Source: Cyclobacteriaceae bacterium (lineage in GTDB: Bacteria; Bacteroidota; Bacteroidia; Cytophagales; Cyclobacteriaceae). From it: a stretch of DNA of 64,000 nt. Where the stretch lies: positions 365,987-429,986 of the forward strand of contig JANQKF010000033.1 in NCBI GenBank assembly GCA_028281285.1, in the 5' to 3' direction. Both the position numbers and the translations under genes were made by a program. Positions 33,974-42,226 of this stretch are shown piece by piece; position 1 is the stretch's first letter, and every line of letters starts with the position of its first letter. The notes under the pieces were generated by a model, which worked only from the letters and a program-made list of their open reading frames with translations, was not told where the DNA came from and searched no databases.

Positions 33974-35020
33974 ATGTATTTGATCCCGAAAATCCATCCG
34001 TGCCTACTCCTTTTTGCATTATGGTGCGCCTTCCTGAGTTGTGATCACAAAACAGAGCAAAGTAAGTCTTGCTCCGAATATTTTCCTTGTGAAATTGAGG
34101 ATGGACTCAGTGCAGAGTTAACCACTGACAGTCAAAACGCCCTAACAAAGTACCAGAAACTTATTGCGTGCGGAGAATGGGACAGCGCTTTGAAAGAAAT
34201 GCGAGAACTTCTTGAAAACCATACCAAACTAGATGATCTTGAGAAAAACGAAATCACTTTGCTTATTGGCGAAATCCTTTGGAAGCAAGGAGAAGATGCT
34301 AAGGCCGAAGATCTATTGAATGAGCTGCTCGATTCGATAAGGGGGAATATTGGTGAAGGCCTTAAGGGTAAAATATTGTACAATCTGGGAGAGATTTATT
34401 ATATCCGACATTATGTGAAACGAGAGTCGGTTCTGGAACTAGTAAAGAAGTATCATTATCTATCCAAAACTGCTCGAATGGACATAAAAGACAGCATTGG
34501 TCTTACTCATTCCTTTTCCAGGTTAGGAGTTATTCATCAGCGAGAAAGAAATACTGATAGTGCCTTGTACTACTTTCACAAAGCCATAGAGATTAGCGAC
34601 AAAAAGGAATACGAACCGGGAAAGGCCAGACCCTATATTCATTTAGGAGTGGAGGAGCGAGCAAAAAATAATGTTGCTGGGGCTTACGAGTTTTTTTGGA
34701 AAGGTTATGGAATCAATAAGACTTTCTACAATCATGAGGAAATTCCGTTCAACATTGCCAACATAGTGAGATTGGAATCGAATGAATCAATTATCGAGAA
34801 GCTGGGATGGTCTCATATGGAATGTGCGCTTCATATCGCTGAGAAGATTGATTTTAAATTAGGAATCGTCAATACACTCTTCAATATGGGATCAATTAAG
34901 GAAAGTGGAAATGACAGCATAGAGGCCAAAAAGTATTACTCCCGCGCACTTGAAATTTCTGATTCTGTGGGGTTTAGAACTTATGGCGATTTGCTTAGAA
35001 GGAAACTAGACATTCAATAA
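33974..35020 (+). CDS. TPR-containing lipoprotein
   Basis: A 348-residue lipoprotein. A hydrophobic signal segment ends LLFALWCAFLSC, giving a lipobox Cys at about residue 22. The body has tetratricopeptide-type helical pairs: AKAEDLLNELLDSIR with GKILYNLGEIYYI, DSALYYFHKAIEISDKKEYEPGKARPYIHLGVEERAKNN, and VNTLFNMGSIKESGNDSIEAKKYYSRALEISD. TPRs mediate protein binding. No DNA-binding or kinase domain follows, unlike many TPR regulators in this phylum. ATG 33974 avoids two acidic residues before the signal segment; ATG 33950 is the alternative. Confidence 0.7.
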   Translation: MYLIPKIHPCLLLFALWCAFLSCDHKTEQSKSCSEYFPCEIEDGLSAELTTDSQNALTKYQKLIACGEWDSALKEMRELLENHTKLDDLEKNEITLLIGEILWKQGEDAKAEDLLNELLDSIRGNIGEGLKGKILYNLGEIYYIRHYVKRESVLELVKKYHYLSKTARMDIKDSIGLTHSFSRLGVIHQRERNTDSALYYFHKAIEISDKKEYEPGKARPYIHLGVEERAKNNVAGAYEFFWKGYGINKTFYNHEEIPFNIANIVRLESNESIIEKLGWSHMECALHIAEKIDFKLGIVNTLFNMGSIKESGNDSIEAKKYYSRALEISDSVGFRTYGDLLRRKLDIQ

Positions 35021-35033
35021 TCATTGAAAAGCG

Positions 35034-35066
35034 AAAAAGCCGATGGAATTAACCAACGGCTTTCTT
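35034..35066. terminator. Bidirectional terminator between convergent genes
   Basis: AAAGCCGaTGG and CCAaCGGCTTT pair (one mismatch) around AATTAA, with A and T runs on the two sides, 15 bp after the TPR gene. Confidence 0.8.
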
Positions 35067-35083
35067 AAAGGAGTTACTAAAGT

Positions 35084-35692
35084 TTAGTTTTTTGGAAAAT
35101 CAGGGTTCGCCATCACTTCTTTCATCTGATCAACGTGCCTTTTTGTGTGACCCGACATGAATAAGATTGCCTGGTAAGCATCAATAGTACCGAATGGTAA
35201 TTGTCCGTATCGATTTCTCAAGTCCTCATTGGTTTTCTTTGTCCACTTAATGTGTTCACCTCTAAGGGTTTTAAATTCTTTCAGAACCGTTTTAAAGTCT
35301 TGGGGTTTGTTGCTTGGCTCAAATGGAGCACGAGTTTGGACTTTCTGCTCTCGGCTTTCAATCATTGTAACTAATTGCTCATCGCTCATACCTACTTCAG
35401 AGCGTTTAGAAGGATCTGGCTCTTGTGCCAGAGCAGCGTCCACAAAACCGGCCCAGATATTGGTTTCAGAAATTGTAATGTGTTTTAGACACTCTTCAAC
35501 TGACCATGATTCGGCATTTGGTTTCCAAGCCAGTTGCTCTGCTGAAAGGCCTTTTAGTGTCTTCATCATATAATCGGAAGTTTCGTTTAAGTGTTTAACT
35601 GCAAACTTCCTTTCCTCAGGTGTCATCTGTGCCTGTGCTGTGTTGTAGACGAATAGTGATACCAGTAATAGGGTAAAAATTCTCGTTTTCAT
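35084..35692 (-). CDS. Exported DinB-family protein
   Basis: A 202-residue protein with signal peptide 1-21 (NTAQAQ) and a DinB/YfiT-like four-helix bundle. Metal-type ligands are His in CLKHITISE (about residue 70) and two His in GHTKRHVDQM near 185. In the family such three-His sites bind a divalent metal and many members are thiol (bacillithiol or mycothiol) transferases; export to the periplasm makes that role uncertain here. Confidence 0.82.
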   Translation of the reverse strand: MKTRIFTLLLVSLFVYNTAQAQMTPEERKFAVKHLNETSDYMMKTLKGLSAEQLAWKPNAESWSVEECLKHITISETNIWAGFVDAALAQEPDPSKRSEVGMSDEQLVTMIESREQKVQTRAPFEPSNKPQDFKTVLKEFKTLRGEHIKWTKKTNEDLRNRYGQLPFGTIDAYQAILFMSGHTKRHVDQMKEVMANPDFPKN

Positions 35693-35872
35693 GGTTTTGT
35701 CTCGTTTGGGTTAAAAATGATTACGTCTCTAGGGCAATCTAATTTAATGTTAATTCACTCGGATGACGGAAGTGAGAAGGTAAGAGGGACAATCCGATAA
35801 AAAATAATTTGATCACCAACCTTTCGGAGAAAGATAGGGTCTAATAAAGCAGACTCCCTAAACTCTCATAGA

Positions 35873-36295
35873 ATGAAAAAAATAAAGATCGTATTCATAT
35901 TAATAGTTGGTGCCGTACTTACGTCATGTGGTGATTCTGAATTGCCTGGCTTTGGAAATTGTGTGGAAGTAAAGATGGTTACTCATGTTTGCGGTCAGAC
36001 TGTGCTTCAGGTGATCAATCCCCCGGTAGGATTGGAATTAAGTAGTTTTACCAGTTATGATAATGATGGTAATCCTTATGAAATTGATAATGTCTTCTTC
36101 ACATGGATTCTCTGTCATGATGATTTATCGATCTATGAAAATGGGGCAACGTTTTCAGTAGTACTTGATGAATTCGACATCAACCCTGAACTGGATTGCA
36201 TTGTGTGTTTGGCCTTGTTGGCCAATCCTCCTGAGGCGAGATATAATGTGACCATCGTTGAGAATTGTGTATTGCCACTCGGTGATCAGCTGTAA
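35873..36295 (+). CDS. Small Cys-rich lipoprotein of unknown function
   Basis: A 140-residue lipoprotein with a signal peptide ending AVLTSC (Cys 19) and a beta-rich body with several cysteines (GNCVEV, THVCGQ, ILCHDD, DCIVCL, ENC), probably disulfide-bonded. No recognised domain. It has its own intergenic leader and is not linked to a neighbour by overlap. Confidence 0.55.
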   Translation: MKKIKIVFILIVGAVLTSCGDSELPGFGNCVEVKMVTHVCGQTVLQVINPPVGLELSSFTSYDNDGNPYEIDNVFFTWILCHDDLSIYENGATFSVVLDEFDINPELDCIVCLALLANPPEARYNVTIVENCVLPLGDQL

Positions 36296-36316
36296 CGGCC
36301 TTTGACTTCTGGTCTA

Positions 36317-39235
36317 CTAAACCAGCGCTTCTAACATTATCTCTACAGGGTGTCTTGCGACTCTACCGGTTCCATCTTTGATTTGGTGCCTACAACTGGT
36401 CCCTGAAGCAGCTAGGATCACCTCTTCGGGTTGGTCTCGAACGGTAGGAAAAAGCACTAGCTCTCCAATCTTCATTGATACCTCAAAATGCTCCTTCTCG
36501 TAACCAAAGGAACCCGCCATTCCGCAGCATCCTGAAGGAATCATATGCACTTCAAAGTTTTCCGGAAGTGCTAGCATCTTTTTGCTGGGAACCATAGAAG
36601 AGAGTGCTTTTTGATGGCAATGTCCATGGACTTTTATCAGTTTTTCCTCTCTGGTGAACTGATCGGAAATGATATTCCCTGAATCAATCTCCTTTGCGAT
36701 GAATTCTTCAATAGTGAGTACATTTTCGGAAAGTGCCTTGGCTTTTTCCTGGAGTTCGCCTCTGAGCAGATCGGGGTATTCATCTCGAAATGTAAGCAGG
36801 GCAGAGGGCTCTATACCTACCAAAGGGGTTTCTTGCGAAATCACTTCTGCAAATTGATTGACGTTTTCCAAGGCTACTTTCCTGGCTCTATCAAGCAATC
36901 CCTTCGAAAGAAATGTTCTCCCACTTTCTTCGTGTTTTTTAAAAACAACCTCGTAGCCAAGTTTATCCAGAAGTTTTACAGCAGTTTTCCCGATTTCGGC
37001 ATCATTATAATCGGTGAACTCATCACAGAAGAAATGGACCTTTCTGTCTGAAGGAGTTGGATTAAAGTCGTTTGTAATCCATTTGTGAAGTGGTTTTCTG
37101 GATAGCTTTGGAATACTGCGTTCTTTGGCAAAGCCGACAAAAGATTTGGCGATGTTACCTGTTAATTTGTTGCCGAAAACAAAATCATAAGCCCAGGGTA
37201 ATTTGCTTGCCAACTTCATGTTTTTGGTGAAGGCAGCAATCTGTTTAGTTCTCCATGGAACTCCTTTAGTTTGATAATACTGATGCTGCCATTCCGCCTT
37301 TAACTTTGCAACATCTACATTGGATGAACATTCTGCGGTACATCCTTTGCAAGAAAGACAAAGGTCCATTACCTCTTTAATCTGGTCATTGGCAAAAGGG
37401 TTCGAGTCCTTTGAATTGGTAAGAACTTCCCTCAAGATATTGGCTCTGGCCCTGGTGGTGTCCATTTCATTTCTAGTGGCCATGTAACTTGGGCACATGG
37501 TTCCTCCGGTCAATTCTGTTTTTCTACATTCACCCGCACCATTGCACAACTCGGCCGACCGTAGTATTCCCTCATTATTGGAGAAATCAAGCACTGTGTC
37601 AAATTGGGGCGTTGCCTGACCTTTTTCATAGCGCAAAAAAGTGTCCATAGGCACGGTATTCACTATTTTCCTTGGATTGAATATATTGTGCGGATCCCAA
37701 ATCTCCTTCACTTGTTTGACCAATTCATAGTTCTTTTCACCAATCATTTGGGGAATGAATTCACCTCTCAACCGTCCATCTCCATGTTCACCTGAAAGGG
37801 AGCCTTTGTATTTTTTGACGAGTGCCGCAATCTCTTCAGCGATTAATCGAAATTGGCGGACACCTTCTTCTGTTTTGAGATCGATGATAGGGCGGAGATG
37901 CAACTCACCTGTACTGGCGTGTGCATAATGAACGCTGTACATCCCATGTTTCTCAAGGATTGCATTGAACTCAGCGATGTACTCTGGCAGGTCTTCCACA
38001 TCTACAGCTGTATCCTCAATGACTGCAACTGCCTTCGCATCGCCTGGAATATTGGCCAATAGTCCAAGCCCTGCCTTTCGCAAGCTCCAGACCTTCTTCA
38101 TGTTATCACCACTTATGATAGGGAAAGCGTAGCCAAGGTTATCTTGAATGAGATTCATAACCAAGTTCTGGGCTGCAGTATTAACCTCTTCTTCGGTGGC
38201 TTTTGTAAACTCGACCACCAGAATTGCCTTTGGTTCACCTTCTACAAAAAAACGATTCTTACTCTGTTCAATGTTGGTCTTAGTGGCGTCAAGAATATAG
38301 TGGTCCATCAATTCACAGGCCGAGGGACCATACTTCAGAGCAACTAAATTGGCCCGGAGAGATTCATCAATGCTATGTGCATGAATACATACCAATCGCT
38401 TATGGGTAGGCGGGAGAGGAGTGAGTTTTATCTTGGCCTTAGTGACAAATGCCAACGTGCCTTCAGAACCTGCTAGGAGACTGCAAAAATTAAAGTTTGT
38501 TCCCCCTTCCTGGAAAGGCTCATGACGAATAAGCATATCGAGGGCATAACCTGTATTCCTTCTTGGAATGTCAGGTTTAGGAAACTCCTTTACAATCTCT
38601 TCTTGATGCTCTTTGACTTTGAGCATTTCCCTTGTCTCAAAGTAAATCGAGTTATGCAATTCTCCAGTTGTGGAAAGGCCATTGCAGCGGTCGAGAAAAG
38701 CCCCTTTGTCCAGTGATCCAAACCAGGCTTCAGTACCATCCGAAAGAATTGTTTTTACTTCAAGTAAATGTTCTCTTGTACTTCCATAAACAACTGAATT
38801 TGAGCCACATGAATTATTTCCAATCATACCCCCAATCATAGCTCGGTTTGCCGTGGATGTTTCGGGAGCGAAGAAGACACCATGTTTTTTTAGACGTTTG
38901 TTTAGGTCATCTCTGACTATTCCCGGTTGTATCCAGGCATAGCCTTCATCAGTATTGACTTCAATGACTTGATTGAAATGTTTTGAAATATCGACAACTA
39001 TTCCACTACCTACCACCTGCCCAGCCAGTGAGGTGCCAGATGTTCTTGGTATAACGGAGGTCTTATTTTCTCGTGCATAGTTGATCAACTTGATTAAATC
39101 CTCATCGGATTTTGGGATGGCCACCGCTTCTGGCAACTCTCTATAGGCACTGGCGTCCGTAGCATAGAGCCTCCTGGTAGTATTATCCGTAAATAGGTCT
39201 CCTTCGAGGGAATTCGAGAGTTCAGTCAGGGTCAT
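36317..39235 (-). CDS. FAD-linked oxidase / Fe-S oxidoreductase fusion (D-lactate or glycolate dehydrogenase-like)
   Basis: A 972-residue fusion of a GlcD/DLD-type flavoprotein with a GlcF-type iron-sulfur half. Residues about 30-175 are the FAD-binding PCMH domain (VIPRTSGTSLAGQ, GMIGNNSCGSNSV). About 215-475 is the FAD-oxidase C-terminal domain (HYAHASTGELHLRP, GEHGDGRLRGEF). Cys-rich motifs CNGAGEC near 563 and CLSCKGCTAEC near 625 bind Fe-S clusters. HCHQKA and SGCCGMAG near 905 are the CCG-type ligands. Likely role is oxidation of D-lactate, D-2-hydroxyglutarate or a similar 2-hydroxyacid to the respiratory chain; substrate not determined. ATG 39235 is chosen over TTG 39283. It is 78 bp downstream of the kinase gene. 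Confidence 0.82.
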   Translation of the reverse strand: MTLTELSNSLEGDLFTDNTTRRLYATDASAYRELPEAVAIPKSDEDLIKLINYARENKTSVIPRTSGTSLAGQVVGSGIVVDISKHFNQVIEVNTDEGYAWIQPGIVRDDLNKRLKKHGVFFAPETSTANRAMIGGMIGNNSCGSNSVVYGSTREHLLEVKTILSDGTEAWFGSLDKGAFLDRCNGLSTTGELHNSIYFETREMLKVKEHQEEIVKEFPKPDIPRRNTGYALDMLIRHEPFQEGGTNFNFCSLLAGSEGTLAFVTKAKIKLTPLPPTHKRLVCIHAHSIDESLRANLVALKYGPSACELMDHYILDATKTNIEQSKNRFFVEGEPKAILVVEFTKATEEEVNTAAQNLVMNLIQDNLGYAFPIISGDNMKKVWSLRKAGLGLLANIPGDAKAVAVIEDTAVDVEDLPEYIAEFNAILEKHGMYSVHYAHASTGELHLRPIIDLKTEEGVRQFRLIAEEIAALVKKYKGSLSGEHGDGRLRGEFIPQMIGEKNYELVKQVKEIWDPHNIFNPRKIVNTVPMDTFLRYEKGQATPQFDTVLDFSNNEGILRSAELCNGAGECRKTELTGGTMCPSYMATRNEMDTTRARANILREVLTNSKDSNPFANDQIKEVMDLCLSCKGCTAECSSNVDVAKLKAEWQHQYYQTKGVPWRTKQIAAFTKNMKLASKLPWAYDFVFGNKLTGNIAKSFVGFAKERSIPKLSRKPLHKWITNDFNPTPSDRKVHFFCDEFTDYNDAEIGKTAVKLLDKLGYEVVFKKHEESGRTFLSKGLLDRARKVALENVNQFAEVISQETPLVGIEPSALLTFRDEYPDLLRGELQEKAKALSENVLTIEEFIAKEIDSGNIISDQFTREEKLIKVHGHCHQKALSSMVPSKKMLALPENFEVHMIPSGCCGMAGSFGYEKEHFEVSMKIGELVLFPTVRDQPEEVILAASGTSCRHQIKDGTGRVARHPVEIMLEALV

Positions 39236-39313
39236 TAAGGGCAAATTAGCTTGATAATTCTTATTGTCAAAAGAAAGAATCAAGCTTAATCTTCGTGATC
39301 GAAGTGATGCTCG

Positions 39314-40666
39314 TTATCCGTAAAACACTAATGAAAAAGTTGAGCCTTTTCCGAGAGTACTATCCAGGAGTATTTCGCCATTGTGCATTTGCATAATTTG
39401 AGAGGAAAGGCTCAACCCAATACCCGAACCGCGCTTTTTTGTAGAGAAAAAGGGCATAAAGATCTTGTCGCGAGCTTCCTCAGTAATTCCCATACCATTG
39501 TCTGTGATTTTGATGAAAACCGTCTCGTTCAGCTTGGTCAACTCAATCTTCACCGAAGGATTAGAAGCATTCTCTGTTGCTTCGCGCGCATTTTTAATCA
39601 AATTGATCAACACCATTTCAATAAGTTGGGTGTCAATGTCGAGCTTGATTGTAGTTTTTGGTTCTACATACTGTAGTGAGACACCGGTATCCTCAAATTC
39701 CGATTTTACGAGGTTAATGGTGGTTTTTAGCAACTCCTTTAAATCTGCCTTTGTTTTGGACGGTGTGGGAAGATTTGTGTAATCTCTATAGGCATTCACA
39801 AAGTCGATAAGGCCTTGACTTCTGCCTGAAATTGTACTTAGACCTTCTGTAAGATCGTCAAGACTTTCGTCCGAAAGAATATGATGACCATTCTCCTTTT
39901 CCAAATCCTCTTCTAATACTTGGTTCAGCGTTGAAGTCAATGAGGAAATAGGGGCAATGGAATTCATGATCTCATGTCGCAAGACCTTTGTCAGGTTTTG
40001 CCAGGCCTCCAGTTCCTTCGCCTGTAGTTCGGCCTTGATATCCTGGAAAGCGAATAGTCGATAGGATTCGTTACCGAGCTTATACAGGGTTTCCAGAATG
40101 GCCAGTTCCTGACCATTTTTATTCTTGAAAATTGCTCGTTGCGTCTTCTCCATGTTTTCAAGGATTTCGGCCAGAGCAGGAGACTTGATGTTTAAATCCG
40201 CCACATTCCGGAGATTCTCTAAACCCAGCATTCTCAAAGCAGCCTTGTTGATGAGACCAACACGACCATTAGAGTCGATGGAAATGATACCCGTTCCGAT
40301 ATTCTCAACAACCACATTCAACTGTTGAAAGAATTCCTCACGTTTTTGTCGCTCGGCCAGAATGGCGTCAATTACATCTTTGAAAGCCATGTTGAGCTCT
40401 CTGAACGTTCTTCCAAGTTTGTTGTCATGGGTAAAACCCATGTTGAAATCATTGTATTTGATGGCGTCAAAGAAGCGTCTGAGCTTTTTATTGGTACTTT
40501 CAATGTAATTGAAAAGCTCAAATACTTCGAAAATGATTAGAAAGCCGGTTACCACTGTAGTGACATACTTCTGATCAAAAAATATTAGGTACACGAATGT
40601 GGCGACTGTTAGAAAGAGAATGACTACTCTAAGAAGGACATATAAGCGAAATCGATTAAAGCCCAT
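39314..40666 (-). CDS. Sensor histidine kinase, NtrY/AtoS type
   Basis: A membrane kinase of 450 residues. Two transmembrane segments open it (about 8-29 and 34-52) with almost no periplasmic loop, so it probably senses membrane or cytosolic state. A PAS domain (about 115-210) follows, then HisKA with the phospho-His at 231 in LRHEIMNSIAPI. The ATPase domain has NLIKNAREAT (N box), DNGMGI (G1) and STKKRGSGIGLSLS (G2). It overlaps the regulator gene by 11 bp (the regulator is upstream), so the two are coupled. Its partner is clearly the sigma-54 regulator. The divergent permease operon is the likely target. Confidence 0.9.
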   Translation of the reverse strand: MGFNRFRLYVLLRVVILFLTVATFVYLIFFDQKYVTTVVTGFLIIFEVFELFNYIESTNKKLRRFFDAIKYNDFNMGFTHDNKLGRTFRELNMAFKDVIDAILAERQKREEFFQQLNVVVENIGTGIISIDSNGRVGLINKAALRMLGLENLRNVADLNIKSPALAEILENMEKTQRAIFKNKNGQELAILETLYKLGNESYRLFAFQDIKAELQAKELEAWQNLTKVLRHEIMNSIAPISSLTSTLNQVLEEDLEKENGHHILSDESLDDLTEGLSTISGRSQGLIDFVNAYRDYTNLPTPSKTKADLKELLKTTINLVKSEFEDTGVSLQYVEPKTTIKLDIDTQLIEMVLINLIKNAREATENASNPSVKIELTKLNETVFIKITDNGMGITEEARDKIFMPFFSTKKRGSGIGLSLSSQIMQMHNGEILLDSTLGKGSTFSLVFYG

Positions 40667-42029
40667 ATTTTTCTAGTCGTCTGTAAAGGGAAGATCTGGT
40701 AAGACCTAGCTCTTGAGCTGCATGAGTGATATTCCCGTTGTGTTTAGCCAGCACTTTTCGAATCAATATCCTTTCCACATCTTCCAGGTTGAACTGTTCA
40801 AGGTTAATGTCTTCTTTTTCCTTAACAGGTTGATTGTTAAAGAAGAAATCCTCTGGCTGAAGCACATTATCTCGACTCATAATCACCGCTCGTTCAATGG
40901 CATGTTGAAGTTCCCGCACATTTCCAGGCCAGTTGTATTTCTGTAGGCGAGTAATTGTGGCTTCGCTAAACTTGTAAATGTCCTTATTGTACTTTCGGGT
41001 ATAATCAGATAGATAGTGTTCAGCAAGTAAGGGAATATCTTCTGTCCTTTCGCGAAGAGCAGGCAAATGAAGCTCGATGGTATTAATTCTGTAAAGCAGA
41101 TCTTGCCTGAATTCTCCGTTCTGGACCATCTCATACAAGGGCATATTCGTGGCACAAATTAACCGGATATCAACATCAATGCTCTTGTTTGAACCTACAC
41201 GATTGATCCTTTTGTTCTGAATTGCGGTAAGTAGCTTGGCCTGTAATGGTAAGGACAGGTTGCCAATTTCATCAAGAAATAATGTTCCTCCATTCGCGAT
41301 TTCAAATCTTCCTGCACGATCATTCTTGGCATCTGTAAATGACCCTCTTGTATGTCCAAAAAGTTCACTTTCGAATAAATTTTCGGATATAGCACCAAGA
41401 TCAACACTGATAAAGGGTTTGTCAGAACGGTTGGAATTTCGATGAATCGATCGTGCTATGAGCTCTTTTCCCGTTCCATTCTCACCAAGAAGAAGCACAT
41501 TCGCATCGGTTTCGGCCACACGGTCAATTGTGTCAAATACCTGGATCATCGCTGGACTTTGACCAATAATGTCCTTGAACTTTTCGTCCAGGGCTTCGGT
41601 CAATTGTACCTGAGCATCCTTCAGAAGTTGTATCTCCTCCTGTGTTGATTTCAACTTCATGGCTGAAAGCATGGTGGCGAGGAGTTTTTCATTTTCCCAA
41701 GGCTTCATCACAAAGTCAGAGGCTCCGGCTTTTATTGCCTTAACCGCCATATCAACTGAGCCAAATGCAGTAATGAGAACGACAACAGCCGATGGGTCAA
41801 TCTCCAAAATCTTATCAAGCCAATGAAAGCCTTCCTGTCCACTATTCACATCCTGTGTGAAGTTCATGTCGAGTAGAATTACGTCATAGGCTTCATTCTT
41901 TAGAAGATCAGGTAGGAGAGTGGGGTCTTTTTCCAGGTCGATCTGACCAAAATGACGCTTGAGAAAGATTCGTGCCGCTTTCAACAAATCTTCATTATCA
42001 TCCACTATAAGTATCCTGCCGGTTTTCAT
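40656..42029 (-). CDS. Sigma-54-dependent response regulator (NtrC/AtoC family)
   Basis: A 457-residue transcription activator. Receiver domain 1-120 with phospho-acceptor Asp54 and acidic D10/D11. AAA+ domain about 155-390: Walker A GENGTGKE (182-189), Walker B FLDEIG (251-256). The sigma-54 contact loop reads GSFTDA (229-234), where the usual motif is GAFTGA. The Fis-type helix-turn-helix ends the protein (ITHAAQELGLTRSSLYRRLEKYGL). ATG 42029 gives a normal receiver start; the frame is open upstream to 42170, but that extension has no receiver character. A sigma-54 promoter lies on the opposite strand at 42182, so this is the probable activator of the permease array. Confidence 0.92.
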   Translation of the reverse strand: MKTGRILIVDDNEDLLKAARIFLKRHFGQIDLEKDPTLLPDLLKNEAYDVILLDMNFTQDVNSGQEGFHWLDKILEIDPSAVVVLITAFGSVDMAVKAIKAGASDFVMKPWENEKLLATMLSAMKLKSTQEEIQLLKDAQVQLTEALDEKFKDIIGQSPAMIQVFDTIDRVAETDANVLLLGENGTGKELIARSIHRNSNRSDKPFISVDLGAISENLFESELFGHTRGSFTDAKNDRAGRFEIANGGTLFLDEIGNLSLPLQAKLLTAIQNKRINRVGSNKSIDVDIRLICATNMPLYEMVQNGEFRQDLLYRINTIELHLPALRERTEDIPLLAEHYLSDYTRKYNKDIYKFSEATITRLQKYNWPGNVRELQHAIERAVIMSRDNVLQPEDFFFNNQPVKEKEDINLEQFNLEDVERILIRKVLAKHNGNITHAAQELGLTRSSLYRRLEKYGL

Positions 42030-42094
42030 TCTATTTGGATTTGAAATGTATTCATGCAAATGAAACTGCTGCTTAATATACAAACAAATGCTAC

Positions 42095-42135
42095 CGTCCG
42101 CCAGCGGATGGTAAAGTTCGGTGACGAACTTTTTA
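42095..42135. repeat. Palindromic repeat with terminator-like hairpin, copy 1
   Basis: A CGTCCGCCAGCGGA-type palindrome (42095-42109) is followed by AAGTTCG-GTGA-CGAACTT (42114-42131), a perfect 7-bp hairpin with T-run. The first 26 bases recur at 44647-44672 with one mismatch. It lies between the regulator and the first permease. Transcription from the permease promoter starts after it. Confidence 0.6.
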
Positions 42136-42181
42136 GAATGGATTTGTTTTGATAAACATTTGATAGACAATTACTTATCGT

Positions 42182-42198
42182 TTGGTATTGTGATTGCA
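42182..42198 (+). promoter_or_regulatory. Sigma-54 promoter of the permease array
   Basis: TTGGTATTGTGATTGCA has GG at -24 (42184-42185) and GC at -12 (42196-42197) separated by exactly 10 bases, with the TTGG and TTGCA boxes of the consensus. It lies 28 bp before the first permease ATG; the expected start of transcription is near 42209, and ACGGAGAG follows as a ribosome site. A sigma-54 activator gene diverges from here, which supports the call. Confidence 0.75.
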
Positions 42199-42226
42199 TT
42201 AAAGCTAACTTAAATTACGGAGAGTC

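Noticed and set aside
39291..39304. CTTCG-TGAT-CGAAG hairpin between the kinase and FAD oxidase genes as a terminator
   Set aside because: The stem is only 5 bp and no T-run follows in the direction of transcription.
42030..42170. N-terminal extension of the response regulator
   Set aside because: The receiver domain starts naturally at ATG 42029. The upstream codons run through the palindromic repeat.
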